Shown: piece after piece, positions 46,490-57,393 of the stretch | Layout of the letters: each line of letters opens with the position of its first letter | How positions within the stretch are numbered: the first letter of the stretch is position 1 | NCBI GenBank assembly: GCA_021904315.1 | Contig: CM038911.1 | Coordinates: forward strand, 19,689,390-19,753,389 | Direction of reading: 5' to 3' | Source: Sphagnum magellanicum | Lineage: Eukaryota; Streptophyta; Sphagnopsida; Sphagnales; Sphagnaceae | DNA: 64,000 nucleotides | The notes under the pieces: model-generated | Told to the model about the DNA's origin: nothing | Databases searched by the model: none | The model's input: only the letters and a program-made list of their open reading frames with translations | Position numbers and translations under genes: made by a program

Positions 46490-47074
46490 ATTCTACATTC
46501 TCAGCTACCTATTGGAACTTATCATACAAATTTGGCAATTTGGATTTATTTTTTTTCAAAATCCATGCCATTCTATTCCATGAAAAATCCTTGAATGTAT
46601 AGGTCAAAATTACGTTTTTTTTGTTTTTTTTTTTTTTTTTTTTCAGGTAAAAAAATTTGCCAATAAAATTATTAAAAATCACCAATTCCACTATGCTAAA
46701 AACCTTACAATTGGAACCAATTGATCTATGCACCTACCCACATCCAATGAAATCAATAAAAGTAGGACATAGGAGCAAATTCCTATTATAGAACCCCCCA
46801 CACAATCATATGCTTGAGTGTATATGATTTTGATTCAAAGTGTAAAATACAAGAGAGGTATGTGGCATGATATTCACATGATTTTCTAATAGTTTTGTAA
46901 ATTATACTTGCACTTCAAATTGCTTGAGTAATATTCACAACACATTCTATTATTGTTGAAACAAAATCATGTGCAACTAATCAAAAGAAAGATTTGCATG
47001 AGAAAGAATTAGAATTGACCTTTTAAAATAAATAAAAAGTATCCAATCATTTGCCTCCCCTTATCAATTTAATA

Positions 47075-47205
47075 AAGCTTTAAGTTCAAGCCTATTTAAA
47101 TAGTTTTTTAAGTATTAAATATATGAACTTTCCATTGCTTTTTGCTTTGCTATTGAAGATCAACAAGGTCAAGATATTAACATATTTAAAGTTAAATGAT
47201 TTTGG

Positions 47206-47245
<40 letters not shown>

Positions 47246-47545
47246 TGATAATCTATTATCCTATACCTTGTGCATGGAATCATTTCCACTTTCACTAATT
47301 CTAGAACATGAAAAGCTTTTAAGTTCAAGCCTATTTAAATAATTTTTAAATATTAAATATATGAACTTTCCATTGCTTTTTGCTTTGCTATTGAAGATCA
47401 ACAAGGTCAAGATATTAACATATTTAAAGTTAAATGATTTTGGATTTTATATATATATATATATATATATGAAATTGATAATCTATTATCCTATACATTG
47501 TGCATGGAATCATTTCCACTTTCACTAATTCTAAAACATGAAATT
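47075..47545. repeat. 238-bp tandem duplication with TA tract
   Basis: The unit beginning aagctttaagttcaagccta at 47075 is repeated at 47313 with very few differences, and both copies end near 'ctaattctagaacatgaaa'. The main difference is the internal TA tract (about 30 bp in the first copy, about 21 bp in the second). The high identity implies a recent duplication compared with other repeats here. Confidence 0.95.
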
Positions 47546-47937
47546 CCATCTTCACTTATTGAAATCATTAACTTTTCTAATGCCTTCAATGTCCTAAACG
47601 TCCATTAGTGGCCCTTGTAGCCAACTTTTTTTTTCCTCTATTACCCAACTTGGCACCTTTGATATTTTCAACGTGTTTTTTCAACACCCCCATTGTTCCT
47701 CACCACCATTTCATCATTCTTCATTAATGTTCCCATTTTCTTATCATTTTTTCATTGTCTATTGTCATCTTTGACATTGTTCATGTGTCTTTTCACCATT
47801 GATTTCAACCCTAATTAGGTTTGCTTGAACCAAAATGTCCCATCATCCAAATATTTACTAGGGACATTCAAATATGAGACATTTGTTAGGTCGACATCCC
47901 ATTTTAGGAGTTCTTTTCGGGACTATGGTGTAATAAC

Positions 47938-48200
47938 CAGTGTTGGGCAATCTTTGAGTCATCAACCGGTTTTTGACCTAGTTCTCACAATGAAAATAGG
48001 TTGACATAATTACGTGTGAGAACCAGATTGAAAATTGACCTCTAATTCTCACATGAATGAAAATCGATCATGAAAACTAATTTTTGTTTTTTAACTTTTT
48101 TAAGAACTGAACAAAAAGAACCTTCATCCAATTCTCAATCTTCCAATTTAGGGTTCTTAAACAACATCCACTGCCTAGGGAGGCAGAGGTGTTGTTTAAA
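47938..48200. mobile_element. Possible decayed CAGTG-ended element plus hairpin
   Basis: A left end ccagtgttgggcaatc starts at 47938 and a possible right end 'caacatccactg' closes at 48173 (236 bp), but the flanks do not match as a target duplication. Overlapping the right end is an inverted repeat: ttaaacaacatcc (48157-48169) pairs with ggtgttgtttaa (48188-48199). I treat the mobile-element reading as weak and the hairpin as real. Confidence 0.4.
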
Positions 48201-48239
48201 GTTAGGGATAATGGAAGTTGTATAAAATGAAGCCTAAAA

Positions 48240-49140
48240 TTCATTTTTCTTCACAATGATGTTTTTTGTCTTGTAGTTATGTTCTTCTTTTGTTGGCTAT
48301 GTTTTGTTTTATTCTTTTGATTGGTCTTTTCTCGTTGTATTTTTTCTTGCATTAGCACTGCTACTCGCGTTAGTGTTGTTATTACTCATGTTGGCATTGT
48401 TGTTCACAATGGTGCTCAATCTTGTACCCTTTGCATTGGTGTTCTTCTCCTCGCATGTTGTTGCTTTTCCTCATAGCATCCCTCACATTGGTGTTGTTTT
48501 CTTTGTGTGCTCCTACTTTTCCTTGCATTGTTTTGTTGTCACTCTTCATTACATTGTGTTGATGTTCTTCTCACATGTTGTTGCTACTTTTTGTGCACTA
48601 GTGTCAAGGCTCTTCTTGCATTGGTGTTCAACTCTCAATACGTTGGTAGTTGGTATGCCATTCTTTTTTCGTTGTTACGTTGTTATTCTTGCATTGCTAC
48701 ACTATTTTTCTCACACTATTATGTTACTCTACTTGTGTTGTTTTTTTTTTTGCATTGCCTTTGTTGTTCTTCTCGTGTTGCCACTCTTTTCATGTTAATG
48801 CTACCAATCCCTTCATAGCTCCTCAAGTACCTACTAGCCCAGCTTTTATTGTTGTTATTTTCACGTTGCTACCGCTCTTTTCACATTGGTGTTATTCTTG
48901 TTCTATTGGTTAATATGGTATTTCTCTGCATTATTGCCATGTGCAGGTTGGAGCTGTAAGCTCCATCCATCTCTTGTTGGTGCTACAACTCCTTAGGTAC
49001 CTACTAGCCCATCTCTTGTTATTTTTGTGTTGATAATATTCTTCTTGCATTGGTGTTGTTCTTGTTTCCTTTGTTTGTTTGGTATTTCCCCTCCTTTCTT
49101 GCCCTATGCAAGTTAGAACTTCAACACCAAACTTTCAAAT
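48240..49140. repeat. T/G-rich degenerate repeat tract
   Basis: The + strand is dominated by loosely repeated 'cttgcattggtgttgttctt'-like words. From 48827 a larger direct repeat is clear: 'gtacctactagccca' occurs at 48827 and 48997 (period 170 bp), with shared downstream 'cattggtgttattcttgtt', 'tggtatttc' and 'gcaggttgg/gcaagttag'. The 164-residue hydrophobic frame at 48304-48798 reflects the TTG/CTT repetition and is not a gene. Confidence 0.65.
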
Positions 49141-51379
49141 ACCAAAGGTGAGTTTTTTTTCCATTCTTTTTCATATTAGGATACATATACACGTTTCCTA
49201 GTTTATAAATTGTTTTGTTATGCTTTTAATTAACTTGCTTGGTTGGTAAATGTGTAGAATGTAAGGTCTTATCTTTACTTCTAACTAGTATATGTTTCAA
49301 GTTTGCCCTTGTGTAAATGAAAATAATTTTTTTGAAATGGGGAAAAATTAAATACTTGTGAAAATCATTAACATATATGCATATATCAATATTTTGTGAT
49401 GCATGTGCTTATGATGGTGATTAATTATAAAATATATTTACTTTAGGTATTTTGTTTATGTTCACTAAATTAATTACCTTGAACAAGATTATTACCATAT
49501 ATTGTTGGATTCCTTTAGAATTTACTACCATTTGTCATTATAAGAATGTTTTGATAATATTTTTAAAATAATAGATTGATTTCATTCTATTTTTGTTAAT
49601 CTTTTTGATAGGACATTTGAAATTTCATAATGTTTATGTTTAGATTTCGAGTTACACAATTAATTGTGTTCACCATTTAACAATGGGCAATGTGCCATAT
49701 TTGTGTGAATGTTTTGTTTTATCCCATATTAAATTACTTGCCTATACACACATGGTATACATGGGACACTCTTCATTGAATTCAAAAAGTATGCAAGTAA
49801 AAAATAAGGTGCCAAATATTTGTTCTTGCATAAAAATTATAATTTAATTAGTTTTAACCCAGTGTTTTGTTTATTTTTTAACTAATTAAAATTAAAGTAG
49901 GGTATGCATTAATCATTGATATTAGAAAAAATAGAAAAAATATAACATATGTATTTTTAAAATATGAGTTATTAATAGGTTCAATTCAATTAATAGGTTA
50001 ATAAATGAACAAATACAAATTGTTGTTGTTGCAAGCACCACAAATCAAGAAGTTACAAATGATTTACAAATGTCATTGAAGTTCCTTACTACATTTTCAT
50101 TCATCCTTGAATAATTAATATTAACATTTTTTAGCTTGTTAATGACCTCCTCATTGAAGTTCCAAATTGGCTAGAAGAATTACAATAGTATGCTAAATTT
50201 GACTAGCATTTGTTTTGTGGGTATATCATTTCACAATCTAATTTTTTTTCATGTAGTGTTTATGTGTTCATTTTGAATTAATTTTCAAACCTACTTTGAA
50301 ATTTTAGAAATAGATGTAGTGACTTTTGTCTCAAATCAATTCATTCCATCTCTAACATGAGTTGTCAAGGATGACTTACTTTCTCTGAAGTAGATCATAT
50401 GAATTCGTCATTTGTTTTCTAACTTTGTTTGTTTTGAATGAAGTGGAATGGCTAATGCTTTAAAACATTAGAGATATGCATGTTTCTTGTTTGGCAAAAA
50501 CTATAATTTAACCATCCAAGGGAATAGATGGTTGTATTCCTTTCACTACATCTTTCAAACCTTCAAAAAATGTGTTCCATTTTGATCAAATACTAAAACT
50601 AGAAGAATTTAAATGAATATAATGTCTCAAAGTTTGATGCAAGCCAAAAATATGTTTTATTCAACTAATATTTATATATTAAAATAAGTGTTTATTCATT
50701 TTTATGTTTCAATGTAATTACACCTTAACCCTCCTAAACCATGGAGCCATTTGCTTTGCTTTTGGTATGGCAAAATGCCATTGACAAAGTGGTGTGCATA
50801 TTTATTTTTTTTGCAATTTTCCAATCAATGAAGTCAAAGTTATTGAATTTAAAGTGAATATTTTCTTTGTAAATATATAAACCAGACACAAATAACTTTG
50901 AAGTTAAGCCCATTTTGACAATAATAGTATTGGGATGGGCAACCTTACAAGAGGTGTAACATACTTGGTCCAACAATGCAAAAGCCCAGTAGTAATTTTT
51001 GAAATTTTATATTTTAACCTTATTCGATTGATATTTTTTTTGAAAATGTATAATATAAACACTGTTGATACTAATGGGCCCTTGTGCCATTGGTGAAATA
51101 TATTAATTCTTTTGTAAAGTCGCCCATCCTAATACAATTTAGTTGATATGGGCTTCATTTCAAAGTTTTTATGAAAAAATCATTAAAAATAATTCTAACT
51201 AGTTTTTAATGAAAATCATTTAAAATTCAATAGTTTTTCTTTATTGGTCCAAACTTATGGAATGACAAAAAATGCACATTGTTTCATTGAAAACTTTTTA
51301 ATAATGCCAAAAATGAAATGAAAGTTTTAATAGTTTGAAAGGGTTATAGTGTCATCATAAACAAAACAAAAAAAACACC

Positions 51380-51411
<32 letters not shown>

Positions 51412-51589
51412 ATGTAACCAGTGCCATTGGACCCCAAGTGTGAAAATTTCCAAATCACCTTTATCAAATCCTACTCACAAATGGTTTTTAAAAAATACGA
51501 AAAATGTGTTCAAATTTAGCTATAACTTGTAATTTTGAATTAAATTATTTTTTAGTGGAAGAGTTGTTTGTATTCAATAACTTTTCCAC
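49141..51589. other. AT-rich intergenic DNA
   Basis: No gene, RNA or element ends could be supported. A short (ATT)n run lies at 51380-51405. Confidence 0.55.
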
Positions 51590-52620
51590 CATAAGCGCAA
51601 TTTAAGCAAATCAAATTTTAATTGGGTGAAATCATATTAAAGTTAAAAGGAGCAAAGCCTAATTGAAGTTTTTAAAACATAATTGAAGCAAATCAAACCT
51701 TAATTAAATGAAATTATACCTTAATTGCATATATGGAAACCTAATTGAAGTTTATGAATATAATTGGGTGAAAACAAACCTTAATTTGACATATCATTGC
51801 CAAATTGAAGTTTCCAAAGCCTAATTGGGTGAAATCAAACCTTATGTGTCTGAAATCATACCTTAATTGGATAGATTAGAACCAAATTCAGGTTTATAGA
51901 CCTTACTTGGGTGAAATTAGACTTTAATTGGACATATCAAAAATTAGATGGGTGAATTTGACCTTAATTAAATTATTGTTAATTAATTTCAATTGAACAC
52001 CTTAGAGCCTAATTAACTAATTTAGAATTTAAATATGAAAAAATTGTAACTCAAGGTGACATACCAATTCCTAAATGAGTGATTATGACCTTCATTAAGT
52101 GAAAGCAAAATTTAATAGGACAAGTGAAAGCCTAATGGTTAATTTTGACTTTAATTAGATCAAGGCAAACCTTAGGACTTTTAGAATAAATGAAATTCGA
52201 TCACTTAAAGCCTATTTTGGTGAATGCAAAACTTAATATGATAGACTAAACCTAGTTGAGATTGATATAAAAGTTAATTATAAGATAAATCAAAACCAAA
52301 TTGAAACAAATGTAAAATTTAGTGAGGACAGAAAAAAGCCCAAACAAGTAGTTTAAAGCTTACTTTGGTGAAGACAAAACAAAATCTAATTGGGTGATCG
52401 ATACCTTGGTTGGGTAAAAATTTAGAGCATAAACCATTGATTCTAACATATTTGGGTGAAGATAAATCTATAACGGAATGGAAAAAAAAACCTAAAACCA
52501 TGGTTCAAGTGAAACCAGACCTTAAACCATTGATTTAAAACCCAATTGGGTCATGAAATTGTTTATTGGGTGAAGAGGCTAATTGGGTGATTCAAAGCTT
52601 TAAAAATAATCATAATAATG
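51590..52620. repeat. Short-unit degenerate tandem tract (~30-45 bp)
   Basis: For about 1 kb the sequence keeps returning to 'aattgggtgaaatcaaacct', 'taattggacatatc' and 'aaagcctaattgaagttt' in a loose order with variable spacing. Scattered related words continue to about 53260 ('aattgagtgaaa'). There is no coding potential. Confidence 0.6.
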
Positions 52621-54369
52621 AAAAACTTAAATATTGTAATACCTTGGCGGCTTTTGCATAAATTAATTTTTTAAATCTTTTTTTAAATATTTTTTTGTAA
52701 TTTTTTATTTTTTCAAAAAAATTGTATAGGGTCAAGAGGTTGATCCCTATTTGTCTTAAAGGGAGGATACTATATTGAGGTCCATTTGACCACTAAAATA
52801 CTTCGAGTTGTTTAAAATAAATGTACCTTACAATAACTTTATGGTTTACCATCGAAATTTTTAGAATTAAAAACCCAAACATCAAACCAAGAAACCTTAA
52901 TTAAATTAATTATTTGACATTTGTGTGTTGAATCTGCCAAAATATTATGGTAGTAGAAGATAAAGCTAAAATTAATGCACACAATGTAATTGGTGATTCA
53001 AAATTGTAGCTTAGGAAAACTAGAAGTTATTTTGACATTAGAACATGTGCTTTGGGAAAACCATAACCTACTAATACCAAAGCTTGGGAGGACCAAACCC
53101 TATTTACAACAAAACATAAAGAAATCAAGTCACAATATATTGGGTGTCCACCAACAAATTTGCAAATCAATTGGGTTGAGAAAACTTAATAGGAAAGGAC
53201 ATTAAAACCTAGCCCACATAATCAAAGCTAAATTGAGTGAAAATGAAAGTTAAATGAATGATTTAGAACTTAAATAGAACAAAGTAAAACTTGAATAACA
53301 GAAGAAAAATTTAGAAGCTAAAGAAAAGCTTTGGGCCCAGAAAACCCAATGCTCTCCTAGGACCCAGTTGCAATGTCTCCTTGTGCCCAGAATGCAAATT
53401 CCTAAAAATGTTGAAAGAGGTGTACAAAAAACCAATTTAAAACTTGAAAGAAAAGAGGAAGTAGAGAAGCTTGAAAATGTAGAAGAAAGCAGAACAAGTT
53501 GAAAGGAAGTGTTCTTGGGGTGAATCCAGAGGGAAGCAAGACATCTCCTTCGCATTCTTGTTGTTTGTTGCAACCAAGAAAACTTGAAGATGCTCTCTGG
53601 AAATGGGCATGAACGAAATAGGAAGACTAAAGACCAAATTCGTTTTTGCACCAAAAACTAGCTTGGGTCCCAGTTATTTTCCATTGAAGATTTTTTGCCC
53701 CTTGTTGTTGTGCATTTCATCCCTGATCAGACCCAAACTAGACCATCTGGTCCCAGTCCACTGGACTTTACAGATAATAACTTATTATCCGTAAAAAAGT
53801 GAAAATTTATTAAATATGGGCATAAAATGTTGGAACTCAGGACTAAATGCATGAGGTTCAAGAATATTAATAGTTGCAATAATACACAGAGCAACATTAG
53901 TGAGTGGTTGAAGGCAGTTGGTTGGAGAAAAAAAAGGCAAAGATGAAACTTAGATCTAGCCAAACGTGTTGTTAATCTGAGTTTCAGTTCGTGATTAAGC
54001 CCAATGACCAAACTCGTGCTATGTTTTCCTTACTTTGCGAATATCTATATAATATACGATCAACATATATATATAATCAATGGTGCTGCAATTGACTACA
54101 ACCGCTGAGATCTAGTGCCAAAAGCCAGGAATGTTCAATTCAAATCAGTCACTGACTTGGTATCAAAACTGATTCTCAAATGCCCGCATGGTGAATAATT
54201 CTCATCAAACCTGGGTTTCTTGCCTGGAGGCAAGTGGAAGAGGATAGTTCAAGTGAAGGGGTTTGGGCACTCAAATGCAGAATTCTACCAACAATGATCA
54301 ACCTCTATATACCTGTAGGTTGCTCAAATTTAACTTAACCTCGGACCGCGTCAATAACCACATGATCAG
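52621..54369. other. Intergenic DNA, no supported gene
   Basis: The minus-strand frame at 53250-53654 is Ser/Phe-rich and shows no known motif. At 54158 'cttggtatcaaaac' resembles a degenerate Met-tRNA primer-binding site of an LTR element, but I found no paired long terminal repeats. Confidence 0.4.
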
Positions 54370-54735
54370 TCTGGTCTGAAATCTCTAGAGGATGATAAAT
54401 TGAGAAGAAGTTGTATTCAGGAGGCTTAAAGGTTGCAGCATCCAAATATGTATTCTTATTTCAGTCACCAAATATCTATCAGCATTGCTTCCTAGATATC
54501 AAAACACTAGGATTTGCAAAAGACTGAAATTCGGGTTTGGTTCAATCTAGCCTGAAAATCTCAAGAGAATGATAAATAGAGAAGTTGTATTCAGGAAGGT
54601 TGCAGCTTGCAGCCTCCAGATCTATTATTATGATTTCAATCCCTAAAACCCTAATGATCTATCTATTGATAGCATTGCAGATAAACAAACTTACTAGGAT
54701 TTGCAAAAGGTTGTGAATTTAGGGTTTGGTGGAGG
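54370..54735. repeat. Two-unit ~176-bp direct repeat
   Basis: The block 'ctgaaa(a)tctc-agag.atgataaat-gagaagttgtattcagg' begins at 54376 and 54552. Both copies continue with 'ttgcagc', 'cctcca(a)at', 'tagcattgc' and 'actaggatttgcaaaag' and end in a 'gggtttggt' word. Divergence is moderate. Confidence 0.75.
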
Positions 54736-55447
54736 GCTTCTGACCTGCCATATATTCTCCGGTGAGAGAACACAACTCCCTAAGAGTTCCTTTGCAAAGA
54801 ATCAACCACAATTAACTTAGAGAGAGCCCATGATCAGCCAACCCTTGCTTGTCAACTGTGATGATGTTCTTGAAGGTTGGGACTTGGGGACATCCATGGA
54901 ATCAATGAGGAGGAGGAGAGATTGGAAGAGTTGCTCTTTTGTGTAACCTACTAGCTCCTTGGGAAGGAATCCTAGATTGAACTTGAAAAAATCAGAATCA
55001 AAGAACCAATCTCTTGCTGGGGGGTTTTCCAGGACCTCCAAAGAACCGCCGGGTCTCATGAAAGAACTGGCAAAGACCCAGCAGTTTTCTAGGCAGTTCT
55101 TTCACTTTTTTTCCACAAAAGAAAGACTTGACAAACTGCAGTTATGTGATACTAACAGGGTATTTGAGCAGCAAGTAGATTGATCCGGGTATCAGTGTTG
55201 GCTACCTTGAACACACTGAGGTTGCTAGAATGCTCCAATCATGTATACTTGCCAAGCCAAGAGGGGGTGTGGTTTACTGCAGTGTCAAAGTAATACCCTT
55301 CAAATACCCATTTATCTAGTTTTTTTTGGGGTAATAGTTCACGGTTATGCATAAGGGTTGGTTCTCAAATACCTGATGGAGAACCACCACTAGTTATATT
55401 GTCAGTTAGACACCGGTTAAAAAAAGGGGGGTTTTTTTTTTTCCCAT

Positions 55448-55542
55448 TTATTATTATTATTATTATTATTTTATTTAATCATAATCATGTTTAGTGTTTT
55501 AGGATTGATAACAATACCTATACATACACACACACACACACA
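55448..55542. repeat. (ATT)n and (CA)n microsatellites
   Basis: An ATT run lies at 55448-55471 and a CA run at 55525-55542. Confidence 0.9.
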
Positions 55543-56224
55543 TTTTCATTGTATTCTTGTCCCATTGCTAACCATGGTGGTTATCTATGTACTAACTACC
55601 AACCATTGGCATATATATCTACTTGCTTAATAGCCACCAAGTGCCTTACCCTAGTTACCTACCTATGTAATAACCACTTATGTTCCCTACACGATACCTT
55701 ACTTACTTACCCACTTCCATCGGGTTGTTAGTTGTTACCTAGGTAGTGTGAGGTGGAAGTAGGTGGGGTTTACAAGAGAGGATACCAATGGGGGCAAACA
55801 TTGGTAACTTAGTCATGGTTCATCCGCAACTTAAGTCATAACGAGTTTCCAATGGATGGATGGATGATGGATGGATGGTGTACCAATGGCCACCGAGTCA
55901 CATAATAATGCCTTAGGGTGGTGTGGGGAGTTTGTAAAATCTAAAAATCCACATGGCTTTTGCTCATTCCATTGCTGAAGTTTTTTGCTCGCAATTATGA
56001 AGTGTTCCATCCATACAAGAGAAAACAAAACGAGTGTGGTTCATAATAAGGACGTTTTGTCTAAGCCCAAAACAATTGGGTAAGAACTCTATTCGAGTTC
56101 CAACATTTCAACACACCGACATGACTCCGGGGAACAAATTATATAAAATGAGAAAAGTGATGTTAATGGTATGGACCATGTTGTACCATGGCAAGTTCAA
56201 CACTAGTTATATCATTTTTAAAAA

Positions 56225-56367
56225 TGTTGGAATTTTCATATATATATATATATGAAAAATAATTCTTGAAGGAAAATAAAGAATATTTTAAAATAAACTG
56301 AAATATTTGATCTTAGTCTGGAATATTCAAAAATAAAATTCTTAATTTGATACTGAAGTGTTGGAAT

Positions 56368-56405
<38 letters not shown>

Positions 56406-56507
56406 AATAATTTTTGAAGGAAAATAAAGAATATTTTAAAACAAACTGAAATATTTTATCTTAGTCTGGAATATTCAAAAATAAAATTCTTAATTTGATA
56501 CTGAAAT
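56225..56507. repeat. 134-bp tandem duplication with TA tract
   Basis: The unit starting tgttggaattttcatatata at 56225 is repeated from 56359 almost without change, except for the length of the internal TA tract (longer in the second copy). Both copies contain 'ttagtctggaatattcaaaa' and end 'ttaatttgatactgaa'. Confidence 0.95.
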
Positions 56508-56679
56508 TTTGAACTTGCCATGGTATTATGGTATGTGACCCAAGCACCTCAAACACATGATGTACAAGAAAAGATACACAACAACTTGCAAATACTACTC
56601 CTATAGAAACCTCCCAATGTACTCAAAACTAGAGCAAAAGACAACACAACCATCATATATACAAATTACAGGTTGTTAT

Positions 56680-57055
56680 CAGTGTTGGGTGGGTATCAGA
56701 AACAGGCACAGACCCCCAGCGGTTATCAGGGCGGTTCTTAAGATTCATCACCACTTTGTTCAAAAAATCAAAGACATGGTTCTGGTATATAACCGTGGTT
56801 CTCAATCTCTTTTGAAAAAAAATTCAAACAACCAGCCAGAAAAATATATGTTGTTTTTGACTTCTTCCATGAAAATCGCACGTTTTTTTTCAGGTTTTCA
56901 AAATAGGTAAAGCAACACAAACAATTCATTGTTTTTAAATTTTTATTATTTTTTTAATTTCAAGAAAATCAAAATTGTTGAGTTCCTTGTTTCTGAATTA
57001 TTTAAAAAACTGAAATGGAAGGTTCTTTAAAAATTCAAATAACCACACAACACTG
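56680..57055. mobile_element. 376-bp hAT-type MITE
   Basis: The left end cagtgttgggtgggtatc and the right end aaataaccacacaacactg are inverted repeats (cagtgttg then g/t, then tgg.tat). Internal words (gcggttatcagggcggttct) are shared with the 16.86-17.10 kb relic. The 8-bp string ggttgtta occurs outside both ends, but 1 and 4 bases away from them, so the target duplication is not clean. There is no transposase. Confidence 0.7.
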
Positions 57056-57101
57056 GTTTGGTTGTTAGCTAGCTTGGTAGGTTGTTCATTCATGGCCCTT
57101 A

Positions 57102-57393
57102 GAGCATCTCCACCCCCACACCGGCAAACAACTCCTTTATTTTAGAATAGAATACTGGTTAATGATCACTGTCTCCACCCATAAATGGTATAAAAGTGTC
57201 CCTTTAAACACTCAAAGACCATTTATGTGTTAACATATGGACGACTAATAGTCAGCGTCCAAATCTATAGTAGAAAAAAGCTTTTAAAGGGGTTCAAATG
57301 ATCACTGCAAAATGGACCATCAATACCAGTATTCTCTATTCTGATGCAATATTTAATGAAAAGGAGCGTTGCTGGTGTGGGGTGGAGATGCTC
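57102..57393. mobile_element. 292-bp PIF/Harbinger-type MITE, TTA target duplication
   Basis: The left end gagcatctccacccccacac and the right end gtgtggggtggagatgctc are inverted repeats extending about 25 bp with one indel and one mismatch. The trinucleotide TTA flanks both sides (57099-57101 and 57394-57396). A 3-bp TTA/TWA duplication with short G-rich inverted ends is the mark of PIF/Harbinger MITEs. It has no coding capacity. It begins 46 bp after the hAT-type MITE ends. Confidence 0.9.

Noticed and set aside
48304-48818. Hydrophobic 164-residue frame, membrane-protein-like
   Set aside because: It is produced by TTG/CTT/GTT repetition. Other frames of the same strand give similar hydrophobic peptides, and there are no loops, charges or family motifs.
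54150-54240. LTR retrotransposon primer-binding site at 'ttggtatcaaaac'
   Set aside because: The match to a Met-tRNA primer site is degenerate, and I could not find two long terminal repeats or any gag/pol motif.
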